Source of the DNA: Deltaproteobacteria bacterium
GTDB lineage: Bacteria; Myxococcota_A; UBA796; CAJQPC01
Length of the DNA stretch: 64,000 nucleotides
NCBI GenBank assembly: GCA_016717595.1
Contig: JADKFE010000015.1
Coordinates: forward strand, 62,001-126,000
Direction of reading: 5' to 3'
The stretch's first letter is position 1. The number at the start of each line of letters is the position of its first letter. A model generated the notes under the pieces. The model had not been told where the DNA came from. It was given only the letters and a program-made list of their open reading frames with translations, and searched no databases. Positions 45,601 through 54,552 of the stretch are shown piece after piece. The translations under genes and the position numbers were made by a program.

Positions 45601-45866
45601 AGGATCGCGCCGCGGCGTTCGTGGGCTTCCGCAGCTTGGACGGTGAGCTTCGTGCGGATCTCGAGTCCGAGGCCAAAGACGCCTGGCGCCGCCAAGGCGC
45701 CGACCGGGTCTCCAAGGCCAAGTTGGCCGAGGACGTGCGCGCCCACGGACGACGCCTCAAGGAGCTCTACGCCGACGCCGTGGCTGAGGGCCGCGACGCC
45801 GAGCTCGCCTTCTTGAAGGAGGAGCGCGCCGCCGTGGAGGCTCTGCTCCTCAGCGTCGAGGGCTGA
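42639..45866 (+). CDS. Tubulin/FtsZ-like GTPase domain protein (Tubulin_2 type)
   Basis: 1,075 residues, no signal or membrane helix. The N-terminus has the nucleotide-binding turn VGLGGNGGKIINQL (residues 15-28) and the tubulin signature loop VAGGTGSGG (169-177), corresponding to GGGTGTG in FtsZ and tubulin, followed by FLPFGYLLKEM. The AIDTNKGDLDTL strand fits the T3 region. The rest, more than twice the size of FtsZ, is helical and includes likely coiled coil (LRDDLRRGFWKTFEAELRQV, MRRAEERRDAERAAAKAQ). Expected to bind GTP and perhaps polymerise. Such large tubulin-like proteins are known in diverse bacteria, near vWA and kinase genes, and have been proposed to act at membranes, but their job is not established. 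The ATG has GGGAGAG upstream. Confidence 0.88.
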   Translation: MGLLRSELFKPTLFVGLGGNGGKIINQLAGRLRRHPHWDRIKALTHFLAIDTNKGDLDTLRDVSPDCRFLISNFDARAYVDRKRGRQELHEDKLVTQWFPEDYTPRSGETPGAGQIRIESRLKLYFNLEQDRARIRAKIRDMLSEMTRRDDPWRDNEDRCVRVMLYASVAGGTGSGGFLPFGYLLKEMVDEAGWGRAQVSAVLSMPTTFLDKVRKHLHKDIAANGYAALKELEHLNRQLAYRGGSDSLEFHYDPGALDESKRFVKTRPFAITYIIDRPDALSIEKYEHAIADASYLQIFSPLMGAQAGEYDNYEKHQRTLALGHFSTHYGSFGTALLQLPRRDILRYSARRYVARAFGEYLCFGGEHPDFRVPWGDPAFQRLDPEERNRRVDEKFVGYVAWRAQAEEAAEEKGVFTAVHNQTGKGGVGLRGGFAAKLGEIFGRLDELITLGDPAPTSISAGNPSVSNAIATLRREYAESRGKVRGQHLEATLGDLRSGRLLGGFFRDLEVNPIAQRLFLIKLLSEPFITPTEDAADGEYLGAEAGPPLDLDAPELRQTQTRLDQELARAASPGVFSKVFDSENKAFNAAKRKALDQVRSWGEELRDDLRRGFWKTFEAELRQVAGAMLTSYRKVAEIADEQSRLLTAEAERFRRDPAAWPDSDIAQYYLDAEVLRDDRRRERLWNLLYDHQLDRGSFYDPAKIFAVVTEAFQPARDPDGRVRSRDAAEIVNVVKERLQGVAEGVFGQALEDMGLDLRTGLELEQRYVALLESGANWDELRRTSKLDDAIRAVPKSRVQTGVEDRFKRLAAECVLLAHIDRSRGDDPTVVPADIFYAGLASQYASDEADSLGQLLKGAVAGLNFVPGWEERDSLVLYRALLGVPLYFYKNVRSELQPSYEAVYADPRREYPLHIEASWEKSPGLPNLDPVEMRRAEERRDAERAAAKAQSSRSDEVRGFTLCAMFGQVVRGEDGGWAWSFAGRQRPLGKDRAAAFVGFRSLDGELRADLESEAKDAWRRQGADRVSKAKLAEDVRAHGRRLKELYADAVAEGRDAELAFLKEERAAVEALLLSVEG

Positions 45867-45871
45867 GTCCT

Positions 45872-48234
45872 ATGGCCCAAGGGGCGGCGGCGGTGCTCCT
45901 GGGGCTTGATCCCTTCGGGCGTGAGGTGCTGGAGCGCTTTCAGCAGGGCGCCGCCCGCGGGGTGAGCGAGCTCGCCGTGCTCAGCCCCTCGAGCGTGCAA
46001 GAGCTGCCCGATCAGCTCGTCCCGGCGTTGGAGGCGCTCTTACGCGCGGGCCGCGCCGCTGAAGACCGCCGCGAGCCGCGGCTGAACCTGTTCATGTTCG
46101 GCGATCTGCTCCACGGTCCGCCGAGCGCCTTGGCCGCCGCCGTCGCCGCCTGCACGAAGGTGGTCACTGAACGATTCGGCGTGATCTTCCGCAAAGACGC
46201 CCCCGAGGCCCAGCGCACGGCGACTCTGCACCTGCTCGCCTTGGCCCCGCCGCTCTCGGGCGCCGCCGGGGTCGAGGCCGTCGAGCGCCTGGGCATGGTG
46301 CTGCGCCAACGCCAGCGCCCGGGGAGCTACCCGCTGCTGGCGCGGGTTTGGCTGGTGAGCACACACACCCGCGCCGGGGTGCTCACCCCTGAAGAGGTCG
46401 TGAACACCTGCGCGGGCTTCGTGCAGGCCGCCACCGATCCCGATCTCCAGGCTGAAGATGACCTTCGCCAGCGCCTCGCCCACCCGCTGCCCGGCGAGGG
46501 GCCCGTGGGGTTTCTGGCCTTGGCGTCTCTGGATCTGCCCGAGGCCCGCACCCTCCGTTACGCCGCGTGGCGCGCCGCCTGGGAGGGCCTGAGCCTGATC
46601 TGCGCCCGGCTGGACCGACCGCCGGGAGAGCTCGCCGCCACGGAGTCGCCCTTGGAGGCGCTGCGCGGTGAGGGTTGGCTCACGCCGCTCGCCGAGGGCC
46701 ACGCCGCCCAGCGGGTGCGAAAGGCCGCCGCGTCGCTCTCCGGCGCCGACAACCACCTCCCGCCGAGATCACCGTCGGCCCCCTCGACGACGCCGAGAGC
46801 CTGTCCGCGACCTACGCCGTGCTCCTCGCGCCCCAGGTCACCGCGCCGCCGACGCGGGGGGCCCACGCCTCCTTAGACGACGCCTTAGGCGCCGCGCGGC
46901 AAGCGGAGGCCGCCGCCGCCCAAGAGGTCCGCGGCACGCTTCGCGCCCTGCTGGACGGCGCTTTGGGCTCTGACACCGGGCTGCGGCGCCTGCCGGAGGT
47001 GGAGCAGGGCCTGCGCCACTGGCGCGCCCGCCTCGCCGACCAGCTCAAAGACGATCAGGCGCTCATCGCCCGGGCCGAGGCGCCCCCCGCCGTGGATGAG
47101 TCTGATCGGGAGGTCGTCGAGCGCGCGCTCTCGGGCCTGCCCACCCGCGGCGCCTTGGTGCGCGTGGCCTTGGCGGCGACTCTGGGGCTCAGCTTGCCGT
47201 TGGGGATGCTGTTCTCGGCGGCGCAGGCCCCCTCAGCGCCGCCCCCCGGGCTCACGCTCAGCGCCCCGACCCTCGCCGCCCCAACCACGGCGGGCGCCGC
47301 GCCCATCACCTTGGCTGAGGTCGGCCCGTGGCTGATCGCGGCGGCGGTCGCGGCCTTGGCCGCCGCGGGCATCGCCTATTGGGCGGGGCGCAGCGCCCGG
47401 GCCGAGGCCGCCGAGGCGCTCACCGCCCGCCGAGACACCTTGGCCGATCGGGCGGCGAGAGGTGGCGGCGGCGCCACAGGGGAAGAGGCCGACCGGCTCC
47501 TGCGCCTGCGCACCTTACGCGCCCGCCGCGACGCCCTCACCGCCGCTGAAGAGCTGCTCACGAGGCTCCAGGCCATTCGCCACGCGGTGCTGGGCTCTCG
47601 GGACGCCGCCCGGCAGCGGCTCGTCGAGCTCGGCGTGAGCCCCCAGCCCGATCCCCTCGCCGACGACCTCCGCGCCTTGTGTGGTGAGCCAACCCTCCTT
47701 CACCTGCCGCTTCTGGAGCCGCGTCCCCTCGCCCGCTGGATCAGCCGCGGCCGCCTCGCCGTTGAGCCCGAGGTCTGGGCCGACCGCCTGCTGCGTGACA
47801 CCTGGCCTGTCGCCGGGCTGGGTGAGGACGCCCCCGCCGCCGATCTGGACCAGCTCTACGCCTTGGGGGAGGCCCAGGTGGCGCCGCTGCGAGATCGTTC
47901 GCTCTTTGAGGATCCCGAGGCCGCTGAAGCCGCCGCCGAGGCCGTGCGCCGCTTCGCCCAGCGCGCCGGGAGCGCCTTGGAGCGCCCCATCGAGCCCCTG
48001 GACCCCCACGGCGACCCCGCGCCGGGCCTCCGCGCCGGGGCGCTCCTCGTCATCGCCCCGCTTCGGGGCCGCGGCGTCTTGGAGGAGCCCGTGCGCCGCT
48101 CCCCCTGGGCCACGCAGCTCTTGTGGACCCAAGGCGGCGCGCCGCGGGTGCAGATCCTCCGCACCTGGGAGGGGCACACCTTGGCCGAGCTTCGCCGCGC
48201 CTTGGGCCTGCCCGCTGAGGAGGTGGCGCCATGA
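45872..48234 (+). CDS. Membrane protein with a tubulin-paralogue-like N-terminus (one-base shift)
   Basis: 787 residues after repair. The first 300 residues (AAVLLGLDPFGREVLERF, LNLFMFGDLLHGPPSALAAAV, LLARVWLVSTHTRAGVLTPEE) resemble the fold order of the tubulin-like neighbour, but there is no GGTGSG loop, so GTP binding is not expected; this kinship is inference. The first frame breaks near 46759-46761; adding one C to that CCC run joins NHLP to AEITVGPLDDAESL in the second frame. Then come two membrane segments (VALAATLGLSLPLGMLFSA and LIAAAVAALAAAGIAYWAG), a coiled-coil-like stretch (LRTLRARRDALTAAEELLTRL) and a C-terminal soluble domain of about 200 residues ending in WEGHTLAELRRALGLP. 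It begins 5 bases after the tubulin gene and overlaps the next by ATGA. Confidence 0.7.
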
Positions 48235-50985
48235 TCGCCTCCGTGCTCGCCGCCTTGGCCGCGACGAACCTCGCTGTGGGCGTCTGGTACGCGTCCTTGT
48301 GCTCGGTGCTGTTCGCCTGGGTGCTCGCGGCTCTGGTCTGCCGCCCCGGGGAGGCCCCCCGCGCCGCCGCCGCCGCCCGGCTCTTGGGCCCCGCCGCCGT
48401 CGTCGGGCTGGTCGTGCTCGGCCTGATGCGCCTCCTCGATCTCGCGCTACAGAGCGTCAACGGCGGGCCTTTGGGCTGGTGGCGGGACTGGCTCGGCGTG
48501 GCCAGCCTCACCGCGAGGCCGGTGCTCGTGCTCTCGGCGTTTGTTGGCGCCGGCGTTGCCCGTCGGCGTGGTGATCGGCGCGGCGCTTCTGGGCCCGGCG
48601 CCAAAGCGCCACGGCACGCCTGGGGGCTGGGCCTTGGCCGCCTTGCTCGCCGTGGGTGGCTTGGCCCTGCCGCTGTTAAGCCTCAACCCGCCCTACGCCA
48701 GCGCCTCGGCTGATCCCGTGCTGCTCGATCTTGTCGGCGCGGGCCCGGCCTTGCTCTTGGCCCTGGCGGCCTGGGCGTCTTCCCGCTGGGAGCCGGCGGT
48801 TGAGGCCCCCCGGGCGGCCGCCGGAGAGCTCCCCCCTCCGGCGCCCGGCGCCGTGGACCTCGCCGAGACCTGGCGCCGCCTGGGCCTCATCGCCCCTCAA
48901 GCCGAGCCCCTCACCGCGCGCCCCGCCGAGGCCAGCCCGCCGCCGGGCCAAGGCCTCGCCGCCGCGTGCTGGGGCAAGGTCGGCGCCGCCGGAGCCCCGC
49001 CGACCGCCCTGACCGCGCTCTTTGATGGGGTCGAGGCCCACGGCCAGGGGCTCATCCTCTCCGATCTGCCCGATCAGGCTGAGGAGCTCCTGCTCGCGGC
49101 GCTCACCTTGGGCGCGGTTCGCCGCCGGGGGCACTCGGCCTTGCTCGTGAGCGACGCCCCGGAGGGCCTCTTGAGCGCCTTGGGCGACGGCCTCGCCCGG
49201 GAGGGCGGCTGGGGCGCCGGGGTGGTCGTGCGTGGAGAGACGGCTCTGCGAGAGTCGTTGGGCGGCGGTCGCCTGCCCGAGCTCACGACGCTCTCCCTCA
49301 CCGAGCTCTCGGCCCACGGGGTGCGGGCGCTGTCCGCCCCCCAGCCCGGCGGCGGCGCGCCGTGGGCCCAAGGCCTCAGCCTCATCCTCCTCTCCCGCCT
49401 CGACCGCGGCGCGCCGCTGGAGGTCACCCACCGCCTGCTCACCCTGCGTCGCCTGGGCCTCGCGCTCAACGCCGCAGGGGCACGGTACTCCATCGTCGCC
49501 ACCGGCCTGGGCGGCCCCGCCAGCCGGGCGCTGTTGGAGCGGGCCTTCCCCGGACTCAACACAAAAGAGCTGCCCATCGGCGCCAAGCCCACCACCCACC
49601 TGCGGGTGTGGGTCGCCCAGCCCCAGGCGCTCGGCGCCCCGGGCCTGCCCTGGGCGCGCCGGGCGATCACCCCCGCCGCCGACGCCGGCCTCCAGACCTC
49701 TGTAGGCGATCCCCACGGCGAGTTTGATCAGCGCGGCGTGGAGCCCCCCGGCGGGCAGACCACCCTCCGTCGTGGCCTCGCCCTGGACGGCGCCTGCTCC
49801 GCGAGCGCGCTCAGCGAGGCCTGGCTCATCGCCGCGTGGCGGGCCCTGCCCCACCGCGCCGCGCGCCAGGGCGACCCACCGTCTCACGACGCCTTGTGGG
49901 GCGTGCCCCAGGGCCCGGTCTCCCGGTTTTTGCTCTCCGACAACAACCTCCTCGGCCTTGAGCGCAGCGGTCGGCTCCCTGCGCCGCGCCCCTTGGCCGG
50001 GCTGAACAACCCCGCGCTCAACCGCGCTCACCTGCGCGCGGCGCTGCGTGAGGGCGCCCCCGATTTAGAGAGCCTCTACGGCCTCTTTGGTCGCTCGTTG
50101 GTCGAGCGTGAGCTTGGCGACGCCCGCTCCGATCGGTTCGCCTTACGCCGCGACGGCGTGTCGGGCGCTCTGCGCAGGGTGCGTCTCGCGCCGAGCCCCA
50201 CGGAGTCTGTGCCAGATCCTGTACGCGCCACGGTCACCAGCCAGGTCGTGCGGGTGGTCGACCAGAACGGCGGCCGCCTGCTCGTCGAGGAGGACCGCGC
50301 CATCGTCCTCACCCGCTACTACCCCAAGCGGGTGTTCGCTGTGGGCGCCCAGCGTTACCTCGTGCCGCTTCAAGCGTTTGATGAGAAGCGCGGCGAGCTG
50401 CTCGTGGCCCCCTGCGCCGTCACCGAGCCCCTCACCCGCCCGGTGCTTGAGATCCAGCTCGACGGCCTCGTGCTCGTCGAGTCTGTGCATGAGCTCCGCG
50501 ACGACACCCTCCATCTGCGCCTCGGCAGCTACGAGGCCACGATCCTAGAGACCGTGAGCGGCCTACGCGCCGCCGACGGCAGCTCCCTGCGATATGAGCC
50601 CGTCCACGCACAGTACCGCAGCCGGGTGCGGGGCGTGTTCCTCCGCGACGGCGGCGCCCCGGGCGCCCTGACCCACCTCGCCGCGTCCCTGGACGACGCG
50701 CTGCGCGCCTTGGTCTTCGCCTCGGACGAAGACGTCGAGGTCATCCCCATCGCCGCCGGGACGATCCTCGGGATGCCCGCCGGACTGTGTGTGGTGGATC
50801 GCCACGTTCAAGGGGTCGGCGTCGCCGAGGCCCTGGACACCACGCTCACCGCCGAGGCGCTGCGCTGGGTGCGCGCCATCCTTCAGCGTTGCCCCTGCAG
50901 CCACGGCTGCGAGCGCTGCACCCCAAGAGAGGTCCTAGAGCGAGGCCCCGACAAGGGCGGCGTGCTGCGTCTCTTGGGAGCTTAA
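48231..50985 (+). CDS. Membrane-anchored degenerate helicase with DUF1998-type zinc-binding C-terminus (one-base shift)
   Basis: 917 residues after repair. Four to six N-terminal hydrophobic segments (VLFAWVLAALVC, LLGPAAVVGLVVLGLM, ALPVGVVIGAALLGP, PALLLALAAWA) are joined across a TTT run at 48540-48542 that has one T too many. The soluble part follows the order of MrfA-like DEAD/DEAH helicases: SLILLSRLDRGAPLEVTHRLL where the DExH and its helix should be, RRLGLALNAAGARYSIVATG where SAT should be, and a C-terminus like DUF1998 (GLCVVDRHVQGVGVAEALD, then CPCSHGCERC). Walker A, DExH and SAT are all gone, so unwinding is not expected. A helicase scaffold tethered to the membrane next to a tubulin-like protein is highly unusual. 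The helicase relationship is inferred from motif order. Confidence 0.7.
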
Positions 50986-50988
50986 TCC

Positions 50989-53034
50989 ATGCGTGTCCCC
51001 GAGGTGGGTGAGCTGATTGACCGCTACCGACTCGACCGGCTCCTCGGCGAGGGCGGCATGGGCGTGGTGTTTAAGGCCACCCACGTCGCCTTGGGGCGCC
51101 CCGTCGCGCTCAAGTTCTTGCGCTCGCCCAAAGGGTTAGACGAAGACGGCGAGCGTGACCTCCTCGCGCGGCTGCTCACTGAAGGGCGCATCCTCTCCCA
51201 GCTCAACCACCCCGGCCTCGCCCGGGTCACCGACGTCGTCGCCCACGACGGCCTCGCCGCCTTGGTGATGGATTATTACGACGCGCCCACCTTGGAGCAG
51301 GTGCTCGCCGCGCGTGAGACGCCCTTCACCCTCGATGAGATCCGCGACGTCGCGCTGCCGCTCCTCGACGCCTTGGACTACGCCCACAGCCGCGGCGTCA
51401 TCCACCGCGATCTCAAGCCCGCGAACGTGCTCATCCAGCGCCGCGCCGACGGTCGGGTGGAGCCCGTCATCTTGGACTTCGGCATCGCCAAGCTCAACAA
51501 CCCTGAGGAGTTCCAAGACGCGCGCCGCACCGCCATGGCCATGCGTCTGGGCACCCTCGGCTACATGAGCCCCGAGCAGGTCCGCCGCCAGCCCGTAGAC
51601 GCCCGCGCGGACGTGTTCGCCGCCGGGGCGATTCTGTACGAGATGGCCGCGCTGCGGCCGGCGTTTGACGGCAGCTCCGAGTACGAGATCATGGAGCGTA
51701 TCGTCTCGGGTGAGTTTGAGGAGCTGCCCCCGGTCCCTGGGGATACGAGCGGCGTGCTGGCCAAGGCCCTGCTGTTGGCCCTGGCGCCCGACCCCCACGA
51801 CCGTCTCCCCAGCGCCGCCGCCCTCGCCGACGCGCTCCGGGCCCCTGCTGCGGCTGGCGCTGGACCTCCGCCCTCGAGACGACCCGACGAGCCGAGCCTG
51901 GAGCTCGCCCTCGTCGACGCCCGCTTGATCCCGGCCCCGGCCAAAGCCCGCTCGACGCGCTGGTTCTTGTGGTTGCTCCTGCTCATCGGCGCCGTCGGGG
52001 CCTGGGTGACCTACAACAAGGTGAGCCAGCAGCTCGCCGCCCAGGCCGCCGCGAACGCCGAGCGCGCCGCAGACGACGCCGAGGCCGCCCTCCGCCGCCA
52101 CAAGACCGACGCTGACGTGAACAGTGACCCCGCCTATTTAGACGCCGCCCGCCAGGCCGCCGAGGCCGCCTTGGCCGCGCACGCCACCCCACGCCTCGCG
52201 GGGCTGCACGCGCTCCTGCTCGTGCAAGCGCAGCGCTGGCACTACGCGGGGCAGTATTTTGATGAGGGACCGTGGCCGGAGGCCGACCGTGTCACCCTTG
52301 AGGCGCTGAAGAGCGGCGAGACCCCCGAGGCGCTCTTGGCCCGGGCGCTCCTCACCTCCAACGCCTGCACGATGTTGCCCGAGGATGACGCCCGGCAGGC
52401 CGGGCTCTGCGCAGAGGCTGAAGAACAATACCGCGCGGTCAACCGAGTCTTCCGCCTAGACACCCGGGGATGGTTACGCATGGAGGCTTGGTGGACCGAG
52501 GTGATGTTTTACAATCGCCTGGCCTCCGCCAGAACCGACGCCGGGGACACCCTGGGCGCGCGGCGCCACGCGGAGACCGGCCTCAAGGTGTGCCAGATGG
52601 GCATTCACGACTGGGACGAGGGACCGGTGAACAACGTCGAGCTTGGCCAAGAGTGCCTCGCCGCGGCGTCTATCGCCCAAGATTTCCCTGCCTATTTCAC
52701 CTGGGCCGATCGCCGTATCCGACACGATCTCAAGACCGGCGCCATCCGCGACGCCACGCTCAAAGAGATCTACCGCTTCGGGCATCGCGAGTGCAGCGAC
52801 CTCAAGCTCGACAAAGACAAGGTCAGCGGTGTGCTCTCACCACGCCCGGATCCCAACAAGACCAAACAGGTGTTCTGCTCGGCCTTGGGATATTATTCTC
52901 TGGGCTGTGTGCTGGAGGGACGCAGGATGACCACCCAGGGCACATTCCGCGACCCAACCCTCCCTTGGCTGGGCCTCGCCACCGCCGCGGAGCTTCACAA
53001 CAATCGCCCGAGCTGCCCCTACGTCGCACGGTGA
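50989..53034 (+). CDS. Ser/Thr protein kinase with transmembrane helix and extracytoplasmic repeat domain
   Basis: 681 residues. Kinase at 10-285: glycine loop LGEGGMGVVFK (G20-G25), VALKFL, H139-R140-D141 in HRDLKPAN, D163-F-G, YMSPEQ. A Pro-rich linker precedes one helix at 323-345 (WFLWLLLLIGAVGAWVTYN). The 330-residue outer part starts with an Ala-rich helical stretch and is otherwise helical, with several cysteines (NACTMLPEDDARQAGLCAEA, FGHRECSDL, FCSALGYYSLGCVLEG) that could form disulfides. It begins 3 bases after the pseudo-helicase and closes the operon. With the first kinase and PP2C it gives reversible phosphorylation for the two FHA readers. GC content and codon use match the rest. 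Confidence 0.93.
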   Translation: MRVPEVGELIDRYRLDRLLGEGGMGVVFKATHVALGRPVALKFLRSPKGLDEDGERDLLARLLTEGRILSQLNHPGLARVTDVVAHDGLAALVMDYYDAPTLEQVLAARETPFTLDEIRDVALPLLDALDYAHSRGVIHRDLKPANVLIQRRADGRVEPVILDFGIAKLNNPEEFQDARRTAMAMRLGTLGYMSPEQVRRQPVDARADVFAAGAILYEMAALRPAFDGSSEYEIMERIVSGEFEELPPVPGDTSGVLAKALLLALAPDPHDRLPSAAALADALRAPAAAGAGPPPSRRPDEPSLELALVDARLIPAPAKARSTRWFLWLLLLIGAVGAWVTYNKVSQQLAAQAAANAERAADDAEAALRRHKTDADVNSDPAYLDAARQAAEAALAAHATPRLAGLHALLLVQAQRWHYAGQYFDEGPWPEADRVTLEALKSGETPEALLARALLTSNACTMLPEDDARQAGLCAEAEEQYRAVNRVFRLDTRGWLRMEAWWTEVMFYNRLASARTDAGDTLGARRHAETGLKVCQMGIHDWDEGPVNNVELGQECLAAASIAQDFPAYFTWADRRIRHDLKTGAIRDATLKEIYRFGHRECSDLKLDKDKVSGVLSPRPDPNKTKQVFCSALGYYSLGCVLEGRRMTTQGTFRDPTLPWLGLATAAELHNNRPSCPYVAR

Positions 53035-53046
53035 CCGGCGTGAGGC

Positions 53047-54426
53047 TCAGGCTCCGTACGCCAGCCCCAGCTCATGCCGCATCGCCGCGTCTAAGGTGGG
53101 GAACCTCCAGGTGAAGCCCCGGCCTTGAAGCACAGACGGCCGCACACGCTGGCCTTGCAGCAGCACCTCGACGCCCATCTGCCCAAAGCCCAGGCGCACC
53201 GCCGCCGCGGGGAGCGGCACAAACGACGGGCGGTTGAGGAGCCCACAGATCTCATCCGTGACCTCTCCTTGGCTCTGAATCGCCGGGGCGACGGCGTTCA
53301 CCGGCCCCGAGAGATCGTCGCTCATCAGCAGGTGATGGAAGATGTCCACCACGTCATCGAGGTGAACCCACGGGAAACCTTGCTCACCCGAGCCCACGGG
53401 CCCGCCGCCGCCGGCCTTGTACACCGGCAAGAGCTTGCCCAGCGCGCCGCCCTGGGCGCTCAGGACCACGCCCACCCGCGCCTGGGCCACCCGCGCCCCA
53501 GCGGCGATGGCGGGCTCGGCGGCGGCCTCCCACCGCGCGCAGACCTCGGCCAAAAATCCCTTCCCCAAGGGGCTCGACTCATCGACGATCTGGGCGCCGG
53601 TGTCGCCGTAGTAGCCCACGGCTGAGGCGGAGATCAGCCGCGGCACACCCACCTTGGCGACGGCCTGGGCGAGCAGGCGGGTGCCGGCGTCGCGGCTCTG
53701 CAGGATGCGGGCCTTTCGGGCCTCGGTCCAGCGGCCCTCGCCGACGTTCTCCCCGGCGAGGTGGATGATGGCGTCCACACCCTCAAGCCCGGCGAGGTCG
53801 ATCACCCCCGCCTCAGGATCCCAACGGAGCTCGTCTGGGCCCTTGGGCGCCCGGCGCACGAGGCGCTTCACGCGGTGGCCGCCGGTGGTGAGGAACGGGC
53901 AGAGCGCCCCGCCGATGAGCCCGCTCGCCCCGGTGACGGCGACGGTGAGCGCGCGGCCGCCGTAGGGCGCGTGCCGCGCGAGATCGGCGGCGGTGCGGGC
54001 GTGGCGAAAGTTGAACATGCGCGAGAGCCGATCGCCGACGTAATGACCGGCCACGGCGGCGCCGAGGCCCCCCAGCGGCAGCTCGTACTCGACGCTGTCG
54101 TCCAAGATGCTCGTGCCCGGGCTTGGCCCGTCCAGAAACCGGTGCGTGTGCTCCCAGCGGGCGAAGGGCCCAGAGCGTTGGGTGTCGATGAACTGCTCGC
54201 CGGGGATGTGGCCGTGGTGCTCGGCCTCCCAGCGGGCGCTCACGGGGCCGATCTCGGCGCGGATCGTCAGGCGCACGCCGTCGTCGATGCCTTCGCCGGT
54301 TCGTGACTCGACGACCGCGCGCTCCCAAGGCGGCCCGAGCCGCTCAAACGCGCCAGGGCGGGCGTGCCAAGCGTACAGGTCGGCGCGAGGCACTGGCAGC
54401 TCGCTGCGTTTGGTGAAGGTCGGCAT
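53047..54426 (-). CDS. SRPBCC domain fused to TIGR01777-type NAD-dependent epimerase
   Basis: 459 residues from ATG 54426 (MPTFTKRSELPVP). The first 150 residues are an SRPBCC/cyclase-like ligand pocket (ELPVPRADLYAWHARPGAFERL, SVEYELPLGGLG). The remainder is the TIGR01777 SDR: dinucleotide motif VTGASGLIGGAL, IIHLAGENVGEGRWTEARK, SASAVGYYGDTG with the active Tyr region, and a C-terminal VLLQGQRVRPSVLQGRGFTWRFP, diagnostic of this family. The same fusion is found in actinobacteria and other bacteria; function is not well established. In-frame codons upstream to 54462 are unlikely. It converges on the kinase gene with 12 bases between and is divergent from the beta-helix gene. Confidence 0.9.
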   Translation of the reverse strand: MPTFTKRSELPVPRADLYAWHARPGAFERLGPPWERAVVESRTGEGIDDGVRLTIRAEIGPVSARWEAEHHGHIPGEQFIDTQRSGPFARWEHTHRFLDGPSPGTSILDDSVEYELPLGGLGAAVAGHYVGDRLSRMFNFRHARTAADLARHAPYGGRALTVAVTGASGLIGGALCPFLTTGGHRVKRLVRRAPKGPDELRWDPEAGVIDLAGLEGVDAIIHLAGENVGEGRWTEARKARILQSRDAGTRLLAQAVAKVGVPRLISASAVGYYGDTGAQIVDESSPLGKGFLAEVCARWEAAAEPAIAAGARVAQARVGVVLSAQGGALGKLLPVYKAGGGGPVGSGEQGFPWVHLDDVVDIFHHLLMSDDLSGPVNAVAPAIQSQGEVTDEICGLLNRPSFVPLPAAAVRLGFGQMGVEVLLQGQRVRPSVLQGRGFTWRFPTLDAAMRHELGLAYGA

Positions 54427-54552
54427 GGGATCGGCTCCATCGGCGGCGTAGGCGCCACGCACACAGCATAAGCGCGGCGAGAGTCCGCGTTGCGAACAAG
54501 CGAAGCGCCGCGGGCTGGCCTACACTTCTGCGGAGCTTGTCTCGGAGCCATC

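Noticed and set aside
48676..50031. 451-codon minus-strand frame opposite the pseudo-helicase
   Set aside because: Composition Gly/Gln/Arg-rich, no motif, and overlapped by a gene with clear family features.
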